A stretch of 64,000 nucleotides of DNA, taken from the NCBI RefSeq assembly GCF_002994745.2, contig NC_037091.1, forward strand, positions 9,486,501 to 9,550,500. Direction: 5' to 3'. A program made the position numbers and the translations under genes. Shown in pieces: positions 24,590 to 35,003 of this stretch (position 1 is its first letter; the number at the start of each line of letters is the position of its first letter). The DNA is from Rosa chinensis (taxonomy: Eukaryota > Streptophyta > Magnoliopsida > Rosales > Rosaceae). Under the pieces are notes generated by a model that worked only from the letters and a program-made list of their open reading frames with translations, did no database searches and was not told the origin of the DNA.

Positions 24590-25108
24590 ATGGATTTACC
24601 ACCTTTCACCTTAGCTGGGCAGATCTTCGACTCATCGTACGAGGACTTGACATGGTCAGACCATCAAGTCGGTGATGATTTACCCCCCATAACCATGGCT
24701 GGGCAGATCTTGGGCTCATCGTACGAGGATGTGATGTGGTCAAACCAAAAAGATGGTGATAAGGGAGGATTGGATGGTGAAAACTCATGTCCCATATGTG
24801 GTCGTGCAGTCTCTGGGGGCATTAATGCTCTCTATATTCATTACTCAGACTCACACTGCTTACAAGACGAGGTCATGACTTGTCAAATGCCTGAAGTAAA
24901 TCCTCTACCTCAAAATCCAACTCCCATTCTTCCTCTTCCAAATCCCTCCTCGCATATACTCGATCAAGATAACCAATCACCTCAGTTTCTTCAAGTCGAG
25001 GATCAATGTTTGACTACTGGTTATGCAGCATGCAGCTACGATATCATGGTCTCAGGTGAAAATGAAAAAGAGGTTTCGAAAGAAAGAAAACTCGATCAAC
25101 GACTATAA
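24590..25108 (+). CDS. Uncharacterised small protein with a C2H2-like finger and a duplicated N-terminal motif
   Basis: Single-exon frame. The open frame begins at 24515 (197 residues), but the TATA box at 24507 favours the ATG at 24590 (172 residues, MDLPPFTLAGQIFDSSYED). The first ~60 residues are two copies of a 30-residue motif, LPPFTLAGQIFDSSYEDLTW and LPPITMAGQILGSSYEDVMW. Next comes CPICGRAV, with His spaced to give C-x2-C-x13-H-x4-H, a plausible zinc-binding finger. The rest is Pro/Asn/Gln-rich with LPQNPTPILPLPNPSS and a basic tail. I do not recognise the family. An acidic/aromatic repeat plus one finger could suit a small nuclear protein, but that is inference. It could also be a captured fragment, since transposons flank it on both sides. 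Confidence 0.5.
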   Translation: MDLPPFTLAGQIFDSSYEDLTWSDHQVGDDLPPITMAGQILGSSYEDVMWSNQKDGDKGGLDGENSCPICGRAVSGGINALYIHYSDSHCLQDEVMTCQMPEVNPLPQNPTPILPLPNPSSHILDQDNQSPQFLQVEDQCLTTGYAACSYDIMVSGENEKEVSKERKLDQRL

Positions 25109-25632
25109 AGACGATCAAGGGCCAGGGACGCACTCGATGAGTGATGACTCTAAATGATGTGGTTGTACAACGGTGTAGTTCTTATTGTTTTTTTTTTTTT
25201 TTAATGTTTTTTTTTTAAATTCAAATGTACTTGGTGTTATAGATTGTTATAATGAGATGGGGTAGGTTGCCTTAGTGGAGTGGACCCTTCGCTTTCAAGC
25301 TTGAGGGTAAAACTTGTTCCTTACATTGTCCGCCTCCAAGAAACTAATATCGCATAACCATGTATTTGCTTTGAGGAAAAAAAAGTCGTTAGTTTTGTTT
25401 GTATATTTTTGTTGTTTAAGCTTAAGAATTCAACATTTTAAACATTTCATTTAAGCCACACTGCTCCAATGGTTCTTTACAGTGTACAAAATAAATGCAG
25501 ATTTGGTCCGCTATGAAAGGTTTCCATATGTACTTGATTACTAGAATATATGCCTAAGGGGGATCATAATGTATGAAAGTTGTTTACACAAACATTCTTC
25601 GTACTGCCACCCCCGAAAGAAAAAAAAAAGTC
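25109..25632. other. 3' flank of the zinc-finger-like gene
   Basis: No gene seen; T-rich and A-rich runs (25187-25217, 25618-25629). The last five bases, GAGGC at 25633-25637, are the target duplication of the Copia element. Confidence 0.6.
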
Positions 25633-25637
25633 GAGGC

Positions 25638-25870
25638 TGGTCAAGTATATCCAGAATATGTGTCTGGTCCAAACTCTAGGTTACTTCTGTAAGTTGTAAT
25701 AGGGTTAATCTTAGAGATATTCTCAAAGATATCTTCGTAGATATCCTTCATTGTACGATTATGTTTCCATATACAACTCTGATTCTATACTTGTAATCCT
25801 CTATATAAAGAGGCCCCTATTATCAATGAAAGACATAGCAATTCTCTCCTAATATCGTTTTCCTTAAACA
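25638..25870 (+). repeat. 5' LTR of Copia 1
   Basis: Starts TGGTCAAGTATATCC and ends CCTTAAACA. It holds the likely promoter TATATAAAGAGG near 25802, followed by the R region with CCTATTATCAATGAAAGAC. Confidence 0.9.
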
Positions 25871-26675
25871 CGTTATCAGCATGAAGCCCTAACCCTGAAA
25901 CAAATAGCTAAACCCTAAATCCGAACACAAAACTTTGAAACACTTTCTGCCTCCGATGCACAACTTGAAGCCCTCGACCCCAGTAATCCAGAACCAGCAG
26001 CAGAACCACCAAAATCGGTCGGAAACCAATTCAACCGGCCACCGGAAACTCCAAACCTCTTGTAGCAAAACCTCCATCGGTTCACCGCCTTCTGGACCTC
26101 TGATTGCCACCAAATTTTGTCAACAGTAGCGCCTCGAACTCATGATTCCAGAACCGGTCCAAAACCTGCCGAACCGGCCACCTGACTGACTGGACCGTAG
26201 GCAGAAAAACATGACAAAAACATTTTTAGGGTAATTCTGACCACAACCGACTAGCCATCAGCCGCCACCGACCAGAAGCACCTTTTTCCTGCCAAAAAGC
26301 TCTGGCGACCCCCCATTTGTCTATTTCAAGGTAATTTTTCATTAAAGTTCCCACTTTCAAGTACTTTCAACTTCCTTTCTTTTTCTCGGGGGCTTGTAAC
26401 CTCATTTCTTCTACCCCCCTTTCTTCTTCATAGGGGAGACCATAAGCAGAACTATGGGGGTTCATGCTCACTCCAAGCTTGGAGCTTGTAGAGTCCTCCA
26501 AATTTAGAGTTTGTTGAGAAGTTATGATCGACCACAAATACATCATTATTTTGATCTAATCCAATACCTCTTGGAATTGAATTTTTTGGGAGCGATTACG
26601 CTCAGAAATGTTTTTTTCTTTCGTGGTAGCTTTTTTGGATCCGAAACTAACCATTTTTCTTGTTCTCTTCCAGGA

Positions 26676-27660
26676 TGAGTAACCTGAACAAACTGGACTT
26701 TGCTCCATTGGGAACAACTGACTCTAGATATCACAAGTGAGTTCGTGATGTCCGCCAATATCTCAAGGTCGATGGAATCCTGAATACAATTCTTGAGCCT
26801 AGCCAGGGCTTGCTAACTGTTAAGAAAGCTCAAGCTTTAGAAGCAAATAGAGCAGCCTTGGAGGCAAATAAGGCAAAAGCATCATCCTAATGACTCGTTA
26901 TATGGATGATTCGCTCTAGTACGAGTATATAAATGAAGAAGACCTCAGAAGACTATGGGTCTTACTCGAAGAAAAATTTGGCAATGTCCGTGACTCTCTG
27001 CTTCCTGACCTAGAAGTGAGATGGCATAGCCTCTACTTTTGTGATTTTGAGTCAGTTCTTGACTACAACTCGGAAACACTTCGCATTAAATTCTTGATGG
27101 AATTCTGTGGAAAAGATATCACAGATGCGATGTTGATTGGGAAGACTCTCTCTACCTTCCCTGTCTCTGCTTGGATGATTGTTAAGAACTATCTAATTGA
27201 TGTTACTGCAAGATAGATCACAAGGTTTCATAAACTCATTGGAGCTATGAATGTTGCTGAAAAGCATGACAACATCCTTGTGAAGAACTATAATTCGAGG
27301 CCCGTGGGAACAAAGCATATTTTTGAGTCCAATTATAGTTGCGCCCCTAAGGGAGGGCGCCAAGAGCGAAACCCTAAATCTAGGGACATTTCTGAACGTT
27401 TTGGTCCATATTCTCGCTCTAATGAAGAAGGCAAGTGCCAAAATAGGTGAACACGTAACCGAAGAGGTCAACGTGGAAAGAGAGAGGGAGGCAATGCCTC
27501 TGGCCATGTTGGTGGCACCATCAACATTAAGAGCCATCCAAATGAAGCTTTCAAAGCACACATTTGTAGATCTCGTGAAGATATTTTCACCGCCTACAAA
27601 CCATATTGTGAAGCAAGAGAGGCCCACTATGTGGAATAAGAAGATCAAGAAAGTGATCTA
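26676..27660 (+). pseudogene. gag of Copia 1, broken
   Basis: It begins MSNLNKLDFAPLGTT and continues with an in-frame stop after about 20 codons, a frameshift near the run of AEANKAK-like residues, and more stops. It matches the intact gag frame of Copia 2. Pieces such as LRIKFLMEFCGKDITDAML are typical of the Copia gag (UBN2-like) capsid region. Not functional. Confidence 0.8.
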
Positions 27661-28690
27661 GAGTGAAGGGTTGAAGACTTCAAATCTGGCTGAGATCAAT
27701 AGATCGCCAATTCTATTTAAGTCTTTATTTTTCCAAGAGATGTAATAGGAAATTGCCATATATTTTATAGTAGATGCCATTAGTTTAGTTTTTCTTCCAC
27801 TAGGCTTATCCAAAGTGAGTATGATGTCTACGAAGGTTTTGAGATAAGTGGTATTTAAGCGAGCTTTGCTCCACCGACATCTCTCTACTCACCTGGTCAT
27901 ATTTATTTTGGAGTTACCGAAAGAAGTCAAACGACTACCATTGTTTTGATTTAGATAGAATTTGGATTAGATTCTCTTATTGGTTAAGAAACAATGATGT
28001 ACTCCGTTGACTTATAAATAAAATTTCGAGTTCTTTTCATTATGACTCCATTTGAGATTCTAAGCATATTCCTCTATGACTACGATGGCCGGGCCATCAT
28101 GATTAGTTCAAGGCCAAGGAATAGCCCAAATTCCTCTTGCAAATGGCACCTTGATTATTGTCACAGAAACTCTCTACACTCCTAAGGAAAATCGAACCCT
28201 ATTGAGTCATTCGAGCCAACGGATTTCATGCGGAAACGCATGTAGAGAACGGAAATGAGTTCCTTTGCAATACCTCTAATGGTGGCGAATAAAGGCGCAT
28301 CTTAGAGAAACTTATGTGTCTCTCTAATAGACTCTATATCACCACTATTTGAGCTATTAAATCCAATAAAGTTATGAGAGAAGATCTCTTGGATTTAGAC
28401 ACATAGTGGCTTTGTAACGACAGAATAGGTCATCCTAGTCCTGGCATGATGATCCATCTATTAAAGACTTCATATGGACATCTATTCTTTCGAGCGAAAT
28501 GAAGCACGAATCAAAGGTTGATTCTCGGATTAAGTATGACCGCCGCTGCTGCCTTTGGCGCCGCCGTCGTCTACCACCAGCCTAGGGCTGGTACAATCCA
28601 TATCCATGATACCATGGATGGTGTCCATCATGGTGATAGCGCCCTAGGTGATGCTACAATCACCAAACTTTGCTTCTAATAGCGTTACAG
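27661..28690 (+). pseudogene. Copia 1 protease/pre-integrase region, heavily decayed
   Basis: It carries no long frame. It aligns by eye with the piece of Copia 2 at 57019-57830 (shared words such as AAGACTTCA-ATGGACATC and TTTCGAGC), which identifies it as the stretch between gag and integrase. Confidence 0.55.
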
Positions 28691-29858
28691 ACCCTCAGGC
28701 CCAACCAAAATCCTCATTGGTTGCTTCTAAGGCCTCTTACTCATTCTACAAAGCCTATTCCTTATGGAAATAAGGATCGAGACTGTCTTATGAAAATGAT
28801 ACGAAAATACTCATTATGTTCTTACATAGAATCCGAAGGGATTTTGTGGACTGATTCAATCAACTTGCAGACGTTTAAATATTTCATGATGTTGGTCGCC
28901 ACACAAACACGCTGGTCATGTGTTGTGCCATTGTCCACTTGTCATTCTGCTTATACTACACTACTAGAACATATTATATGATGACGAGATCACTCCCCGT
29001 ATCATCCCATTCAATCAATGGGACTTGATAATGCTAGAGAGTTTACATTGAAGACTTTCGATGATTATTGCATATCACTGGGACTGATGTTGGACATTAT
29101 ATTCCCATGTACACACCCAAATGGTCTCTTGGAAATGACTATGATGGTAACCCAGACATGGATAATGCACACCAATCTCCCTAGCTATATCCACTTAGGG
29201 TGATGCAATATCGCATGCAGCTATACTAATTCGTCTACGACCCACCACCACTCAATCTATCTTTGCGTTATAGTTAGTGACTGGTACAAGTATCTCATAG
29301 TTACGCACATTTGAGTGAGTCATTTATGTGCCTATTGCGCCGCCACAATGCACTAAGGTTGGTCCACACTGACGAATGGGCAAATACATTGGATTTGAGA
29401 CTCCAACAATCGTCCGCCACTTAATACCCTTGCTAAGTGATATCTTTACTGCATATCTTGCGGATTGTCACTTTGATAAGACAGTCTTCCCATTGTTAGG
29501 GGAAGATAAGAACACAGATGTTCACAGAAATGACAGAAATTTTCGTGGTCTATCCCCACTATGTCTCATCTCAATCCCTGTTAAAGTGACCAGATCACAC
29601 ATAGCTGCTGCAAATGTGCCAGCAAGGATGGACATTCTTACGAGAGGATGTAACGCCACCCTACACAGAGGTAGGAGTGGCACCAATGCCATAGAGAACA
29701 ACACTCTGACATTACAGACCATGGCCCCAGCTAGGATGTGTGGGAGGCCCGTGGATTCAAAGGATACTTTGGCACAACTCAATCCTTTGATCATCGACAC
29801 TCAGGATCCGTCTCATAAGAATGTTCCAGATTATAGTTATCGTTGGGGGATGCCTTAA
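28690..29858 (+). pseudogene. Copia 1 integrase, broken
   Basis: Frames in order: one with TFKYFMMLVATQTRWSCV (integrase core with the first strand), one with MGLDNAREFTLKTFDDYC (core Asp-containing strand), and one with MGKYIGFETPTIVRHL and DCHFDKTVFP (C-terminal part). They lie in different frames with stops between, so the gene is dead. Confidence 0.7.
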
Positions 29859-31640
29859 CATCAGAACCTATTCCTAAGAATATAGAGTGCTCTGAAAATT
29901 AATTACACTAGTGTACATGAGACGTGGGATAAAAACTCCATCATGATTGATAATGTATTTGCGCATTTCATAGTGCATGAGTTTGTTGAGTCTGATGATA
30001 TCGAACCACACTCCATTGATGAATGAATGCCAACATAGAGAGATTTGACTTAAATGGAAAGATGGGATCCAGGTTAAGTTGGATTCTCTAACAAAAAGGA
30101 AGGTTTATAGAGTCAGTGATGCCAACCACACCTCATAACATAAATTCTGTTGACTAATGGGTCTTCATTAGAAAGCATGATGAGAAAAATAGATGGTAAT
30201 CTCGCCTTATGGCCCAATGCTTCTCACAAAACGCCTAGAATTAACTACGAGGAGACATATTCTCTTGTAATGGATGTCATTACACTCCACTACATTGTTA
30301 GTTTGGTAGTTTCCGAATAACTGAACATGCAGCTTATGAATGTGGTCACTATGTATCTCTATGGGGATCTAGATATGGAATATACATGAAGGTTCATGGT
30401 GAACTTCATTTACTTAAGTTAAGTGGCTCTAAACCATGGAGTGCTTTTGCAATGAGGTTGAAACACTAACTAAAGCGACTACTTGATTGGGAAGGGATAT
30501 GTAAATGTTCGCGCGTTTCCATAATAGGTTCCGGATTCTATCCCGATTCATGTTATCAACATGATCTTCATTGGAAACCCTTAAAGTGTTAAGGGAAACT
30601 GCTGAACACTTGAAATCCGAGTTTGAGATGAAGGATCTTAGGAGAACACGATTGTGTCTCGATTTGGAACTTGAGGATCGTATTGATAGATGCTTAGGCA
30701 TTTTGATAAGGTCAAGCCTTCAAACACCTCCATGATCATCCGTAGCCTTGATCCTGAAAATGATCATCTTCATCCAAATGATGATGACGAAGACGTGCTA
30801 GAGGCAAAAATGCCCTACTTAAGTATAATAGGCGCATTATTATACTTAACTCAATGCACAAGACAGGACATCTCATTTGTAGCGATGCCATTAGACCGAT
30901 GATATGGGCTTGTTCTATCTCTATAGAGAGACGATGGATTTGGACCCATCACACATCAGGAACACCGCCAACACTGGCCTGCGTCCTTTATCCCCATCTC
31001 AAAACAACATTAGTGTTTTGGAAGGTTTTGTTGATGCTGGGTACCTCTCTGACCCGGACAAAGGTCATTCCCAAACTATTTAAGTGTTCACCATGGGCAA
31101 GATCGAGATATCTTGGAGGTCTACATAACAGACTCTAGTTATTATATCTTCGAACCATGTAGAGATTATTGCTCTTCACGAAGCGGTTCGTGAATGTATA
31201 TGGATTGGATCCATAATTATGCATCTTCGAAGCAATTGTGGTATGAAGTCTACCACAGATGAGCCTACCAGCATTTATGAGGATAATGCTGCTTACATTG
31301 AACAAATAAAGCAAGACTACATCAAAGGCGACAACACCAAGCATCATCAACAACAATAGATTCTCCTCAAGATCAAAGTGAACAAAGTTCGATATGAGGA
31401 CAGTGTGGCAGACTTATTCACTAAGTCATTGCCTAAATTCCACTTTCGAGAAACATGTTGGTAGCATCGTTTACGGAAGTTATCCAAACTCCCATGACTG
31501 AAGTCATCAAGGGGAGATGTCTATATGTATGGTCTCGAAACGTGAAGCGTGTATCTTTTTCTTCTTCGACTGAGGTTATTTTTGTCTCATTGTATTTTTG
31601 TTACTCGGCAAGGTTTCTAACGAGGCAACAAGAGGAGCAC
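29859..31640 (+). pseudogene. Copia 1 reverse transcriptase and RNase H, broken
   Basis: Fragments include PYLSIIGALLYLTQC (end of RT) and YEDNAA-like RNase H words near 31280-31300. A second, shorter copy is at 32816-33960 and a third on the minus strand at 43680-45430; all three are interrupted. Confidence 0.7.
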
Positions 31641-31665
31641 TACGTTTGAGCAACACAAGGGGGAG

Positions 31666-31898
31666 TGTTCAAGTATATCCAGAATATGTGTCTAGCCCAA
31701 ACTCTAGGTTACTTGTGTAAGTTGTAATAGGGTTAATCTTAGAGATATTCTCGGAGATATCTTCATAGATATCCATTCATTGTACGATTATGTTTCCATG
31801 TATAACTCTAATTCTATGCTTGTAATCCTTTATATAAAGAGGTCCCTATTATCGATCAAAGACAACAATTTCTCTCCCAATATCGTTTTCCTTAAACA
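31666..31898 (+). repeat. 3' LTR of Copia 1
   Basis: Starts TGTTCAAGTATATCC, ends CCTTAAACA, followed by the target duplication GAGGC. Same length as the 5' LTR. Confidence 0.9.
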
Positions 31899-32450
31899 GA
31901 GGCAAATTAAGAATTTCCACTAAATTGAATAGAAAGGATAATTTTTTCCTCATTCCATCCATCTTATGATACTAGTGAGATTTAGATCACAATATCGGTT
32001 ATTTCAAATGACTAAACAAGCAATAATTTAGCCATGTTTTTTTTTGTTTCACTATTTACTTTGCAGTTCATGAATTAAACTGAGATTATACAAGTCAAAA
32101 AAAGAAAAGAAAAAAAAGAGTAAAGAAAGAAACCAAAATAGAAATGGGTCTCACTCCCAAAAACCTCTACAAAACCTTCTCTCATTGTTTTGAATGGGTC
32201 TTGCTGACTTAGCTCTATGGCTTCGCTTTCTCCCGGCTAGGGTTTACTCAATTTTCATTTGTTTAAGTTCTCATTGTTATGTGAGCAAAAGAAGAAAAAA
32301 AGAAATAATAGAATGTGATTGTTAATTAACAAAAATTTAAAGTAAATTATTTATTTTAATATCAGTCATTGAATTCAAATATTTTGTATTGCCACATTCG
32401 AAAATACTTGTTTAACTATTCATTTTAAATGAATTATTATTAGCCATTCA
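31899..32450 (+). repeat. Copy 1 of the RRM-gene upstream flank
   Basis: It begins with GAGGCAAATTAAGAA right after the LTR and includes CAGTTCATGAATTAAA and ATGGGTCTCACTCCCAAAAA (32150). The same order recurs at 34219-34770 (copy 2) and, from the middle on, at 34806-34990 (copy 3), where it forms the leader of the RRM gene. Confidence 0.85.
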
Positions 32451-32799
32451 TTCTGCACCAAATAAGCTTTGTGACCTTTGGACTTGTGGGCTCCAAATGT
32501 TGGGATCCATAACCCAAGTTGGTAAGTGCATAGACACAAATTGGGCCATTATTTTGTTTTTTTTTTTTTTTGCGCAATTGGTCCCGCAGTTGGCCCATTG
32601 ATCCATTTTGGCTTTCGAACTTTAGATTCGATCCATTCTAGATCTACTTGAAGCCTAGTCTCAAAACTGTCTAATTTAGTTTGAGTCGCAAAATAAATAA
32701 ATAAAAGTTTTTTCAAAACACCCCCCCTCCCCATTGCATTTATCTGAAAAAGTCAAGATAAATTAACGATCATTTTTTCCTCGCTCCATCCATCATGTT
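32451..32799. other. Junction sequence between duplicated blocks
   Basis: Mostly unique sequence with a T15 run (32557-32571) and a C7 run. Near 32770-32795 the words ATTTTTTCCTCGCTCCATCC repeat the start of the upstream flank once more, showing where the Copia fragment was joined. Confidence 0.6.
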
Positions 32800-34218
32800 G
32801 GTAATATGATCTTCATTAGAAGCCCTTAAAGTGTTAAGGGAAACTGTTGAACACTTGAAATCCGAGTTTAAGATGAATGATCTTAGGAGAACACGATTGT
32901 GTCTCTGTTTGGAACTTGAGGATCATATTGATAGATGCTTAGACATTTTGACAGGGTCAAGTCTTCAAGCACCCCCATGATTGTTTGTAGTCTTGATCCT
33001 GAAAAGGATCCTCTTCATCTAAAGAATGATGACGAAGACGTGCTAGAGGCAAAATTGCCCTACTTAAGTACAATATGCGCATTATTGTACTTAGCTCAAT
33101 GCACAAGACCGGACATCTCATTTGTAGTGAACTTGTTAGCTAAGTATAGCTTTGCGCCAACGCGACGCCATTAGACTGGTGATATGGGTTTTTTCTATCC
33201 CTACAGAGTGACGATGGATTTGGACCCATCATACATCAGGAAAGCCGCCAACACTGACCTGCGTCCTTTATCCCCATCCCAAAACAACATTGGTGTTTTG
33301 GAAGGTTTTGCTGATGGTGGGTACCTCTCTGACCCACACAAAGGTCATCCCTAAACTGGTTAAGTGTTCACCATGGGCAGGACCGTGATATCTTGGAGGT
33401 CTACAGAACAGACTCTAGTTGTTATATCTTCGAACCATGCAGAGAATATTGCTCTTCATGAATCAGTTTGTGAATGTATATGGATTGGATCCATAATTAT
33501 GCATGTTCAAAGCAATTATAGTCTGAAGTCTACCACAGATGAGCCTACTAACATTTATGAGGATAATGCTGCTTGCATTGAATAAATGAAGTAAGGTTAC
33601 ATCAAAAGCGACAACACCAAGCATCATCAACAACAACAAACTCTCCTCAAGATCAAAGTGAACAAGGTTCGATCTGAGGACAGTGTGGTAGACTTGTTCA
33701 CTAAGTCATTGCCCACTTTCGAGAAACATGTTGGTAGCTTCGTTTGTGGAAGTTATCAGAACTCGCATGACATGAGTCATCAGGGGGAGATGCAGACATT
33801 AGGGGGAGATGCAGACATCAGAGGGAGATGTCTATATGTATGGTCTTGAAATGTGAAGGGCGTATTGTACTCTTTTTCTTCTTTGACCGAGGTTATTTTT
33901 GTCCCACTGGATTTTCGTTACTCGGTAAGATTTTTAACGAGGCAACAAGAGAAACACCACGTTTGAGCGACACAAGGGGGAGTGTTCAAGTATATCCAGA
34001 ATAAGTGTTTGGCTCAAACTCTAGGTTACTTATGCAAGTTGTAATAGGGTTAATCTTAGAGATATTCTCGGAGATATCTTCGTAGATATCTATTCATTGT
34101 ACGATTATGTTTCCAATGTACAACTCTGATTCTATGCTTGTAATCCTTTATATAAAAATACCCCTATTATCAATGAAAGACACAGCAATTTCTCTCCCAA
34201 TATCGTTTTCTTTAAACA
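32800..34218 (+). mobile_element. Duplicated 3' fragment of Copia 1 with a third LTR
   Basis: It matches 30561-31898 in order: end of RT (PYLSTICALLYLAQC), RNase H and an LTR at 33983-34218 (236 bp, starts TGTTCAAGTATATCC, ends CTTTAAACA). The next bases are GAGGCAAATT, as after Copia 1, so element and flank were copied together. Offset from the first copy grows from 2255 to 2320 bases because of small insertions (for example a doubled AGGGGGAGATGCAGACAT near 33783). There is no 5' half. Confidence 0.85.
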
Positions 34219-35003
34219 GAGGCAAATTAAAAATTTTCACTAAATTGAATAGAAAGGATAAATTTTTCCTCACTCCATCCATCTTATGATACCAGTGAGA
34301 TTTACATCACAATATCGGTCATTTCAAATAACTAAACAAGCTACAATTTAGTGATGTTTTTTACCGTATCACTATTTACTTTGCAGTTCATGAATTAAAG
34401 TGAGATTATACAAGTCAAAAACCTAAAAAAAAAAAAAAAAAAGGAGTAAAGAAATAAACCAAAATAGAAATGGGTCTCACTCCCAAAAACCTCTACAAAA
34501 CCCTCTCTCATTGTCTTGAATGGGTCTTGCTGACTTAGCTCTATGGCTTCGCTCTCTCCCGGTTAGAGTTCACTCAGTTTTCATTTGTTCATGTTCTCAT
34601 TGTTATGTAATTCAGTTGTTATGTGATCAAAAGAAAAAAAGAAATAATAGAATGTGATTGTTAATTAACAAAAATTTAAAGTAAATTATTTATTTTAATA
34701 TCAGTCGTTGAATTCAAATATTTTGGACTGCCACATTCAAAAATACTTGTTTAACTGTTAGTTTTCAATGAATTATTTTTTTTAATATATTTTTTTATAT
34801 CATATCCCTATTTACCTTTTGCAGTTCATGAATGAGAGTGGGATTTTACAAGTCAAAAACCCAAAAAGCAAAAAAAGACCAACCCAAAAAAAAAAATATT
34901 AAAAAGAAACCAAAATAGAAAATGGGTCTGATTCCCAAAAACCTCTGCAAAACCCTCTCTCGTTTTGTTCAACATTAGCAAACAGTGAGAAAAGATTGGC
35001 GAA
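34219..35003 (+). repeat. Copies 2 and 3 of the upstream flank; leader of the RRM gene
   Basis: Copy 2 (34219-34770) repeats copy 1 closely, including ATGGGTCTCACTCCCAAAAA at 34470. Copy 3 (34806-34990) keeps GCAGTTCATGAATGAGAG, then ATGGGTCTGATTCCCAAAAA and CTCTGCAAAACCCTCTCTCG, and leads directly into the start codon at 35004. The repeated ATGs would act as upstream ORFs if transcription began ahead of them. Confidence 0.8.

Larger units (their letters stand above)
25638..31898 (+). mobile_element. Copia LTR retrotransposon 1, 6261 bp, coding regions decayed
   Basis: Two LTRs of exactly 233 bp (25638-25870 and 31666-31898) are flanked by a perfect 5-bp duplication GAGGC (25633-25637 and 31899-31903). 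The primer-binding area after the 5' LTR reads CGTTATCAGCATG. The purine tract before the 3' LTR is ACAAGGGGGAG. Order gag, integrase, RT, RNase H marks it as Copia. I count roughly 20 differences between the LTRs (about 8%), so it is an old insertion. It cannot encode its own proteins any more. Copia 2 at 43439-60224 belongs to the same family. Confidence 0.9.

Noticed and set aside
25889..26330. ORFs just after the Copia 1 5' LTR
   Set aside because: They fall in the retrotransposon leader between the primer-binding area and gag.
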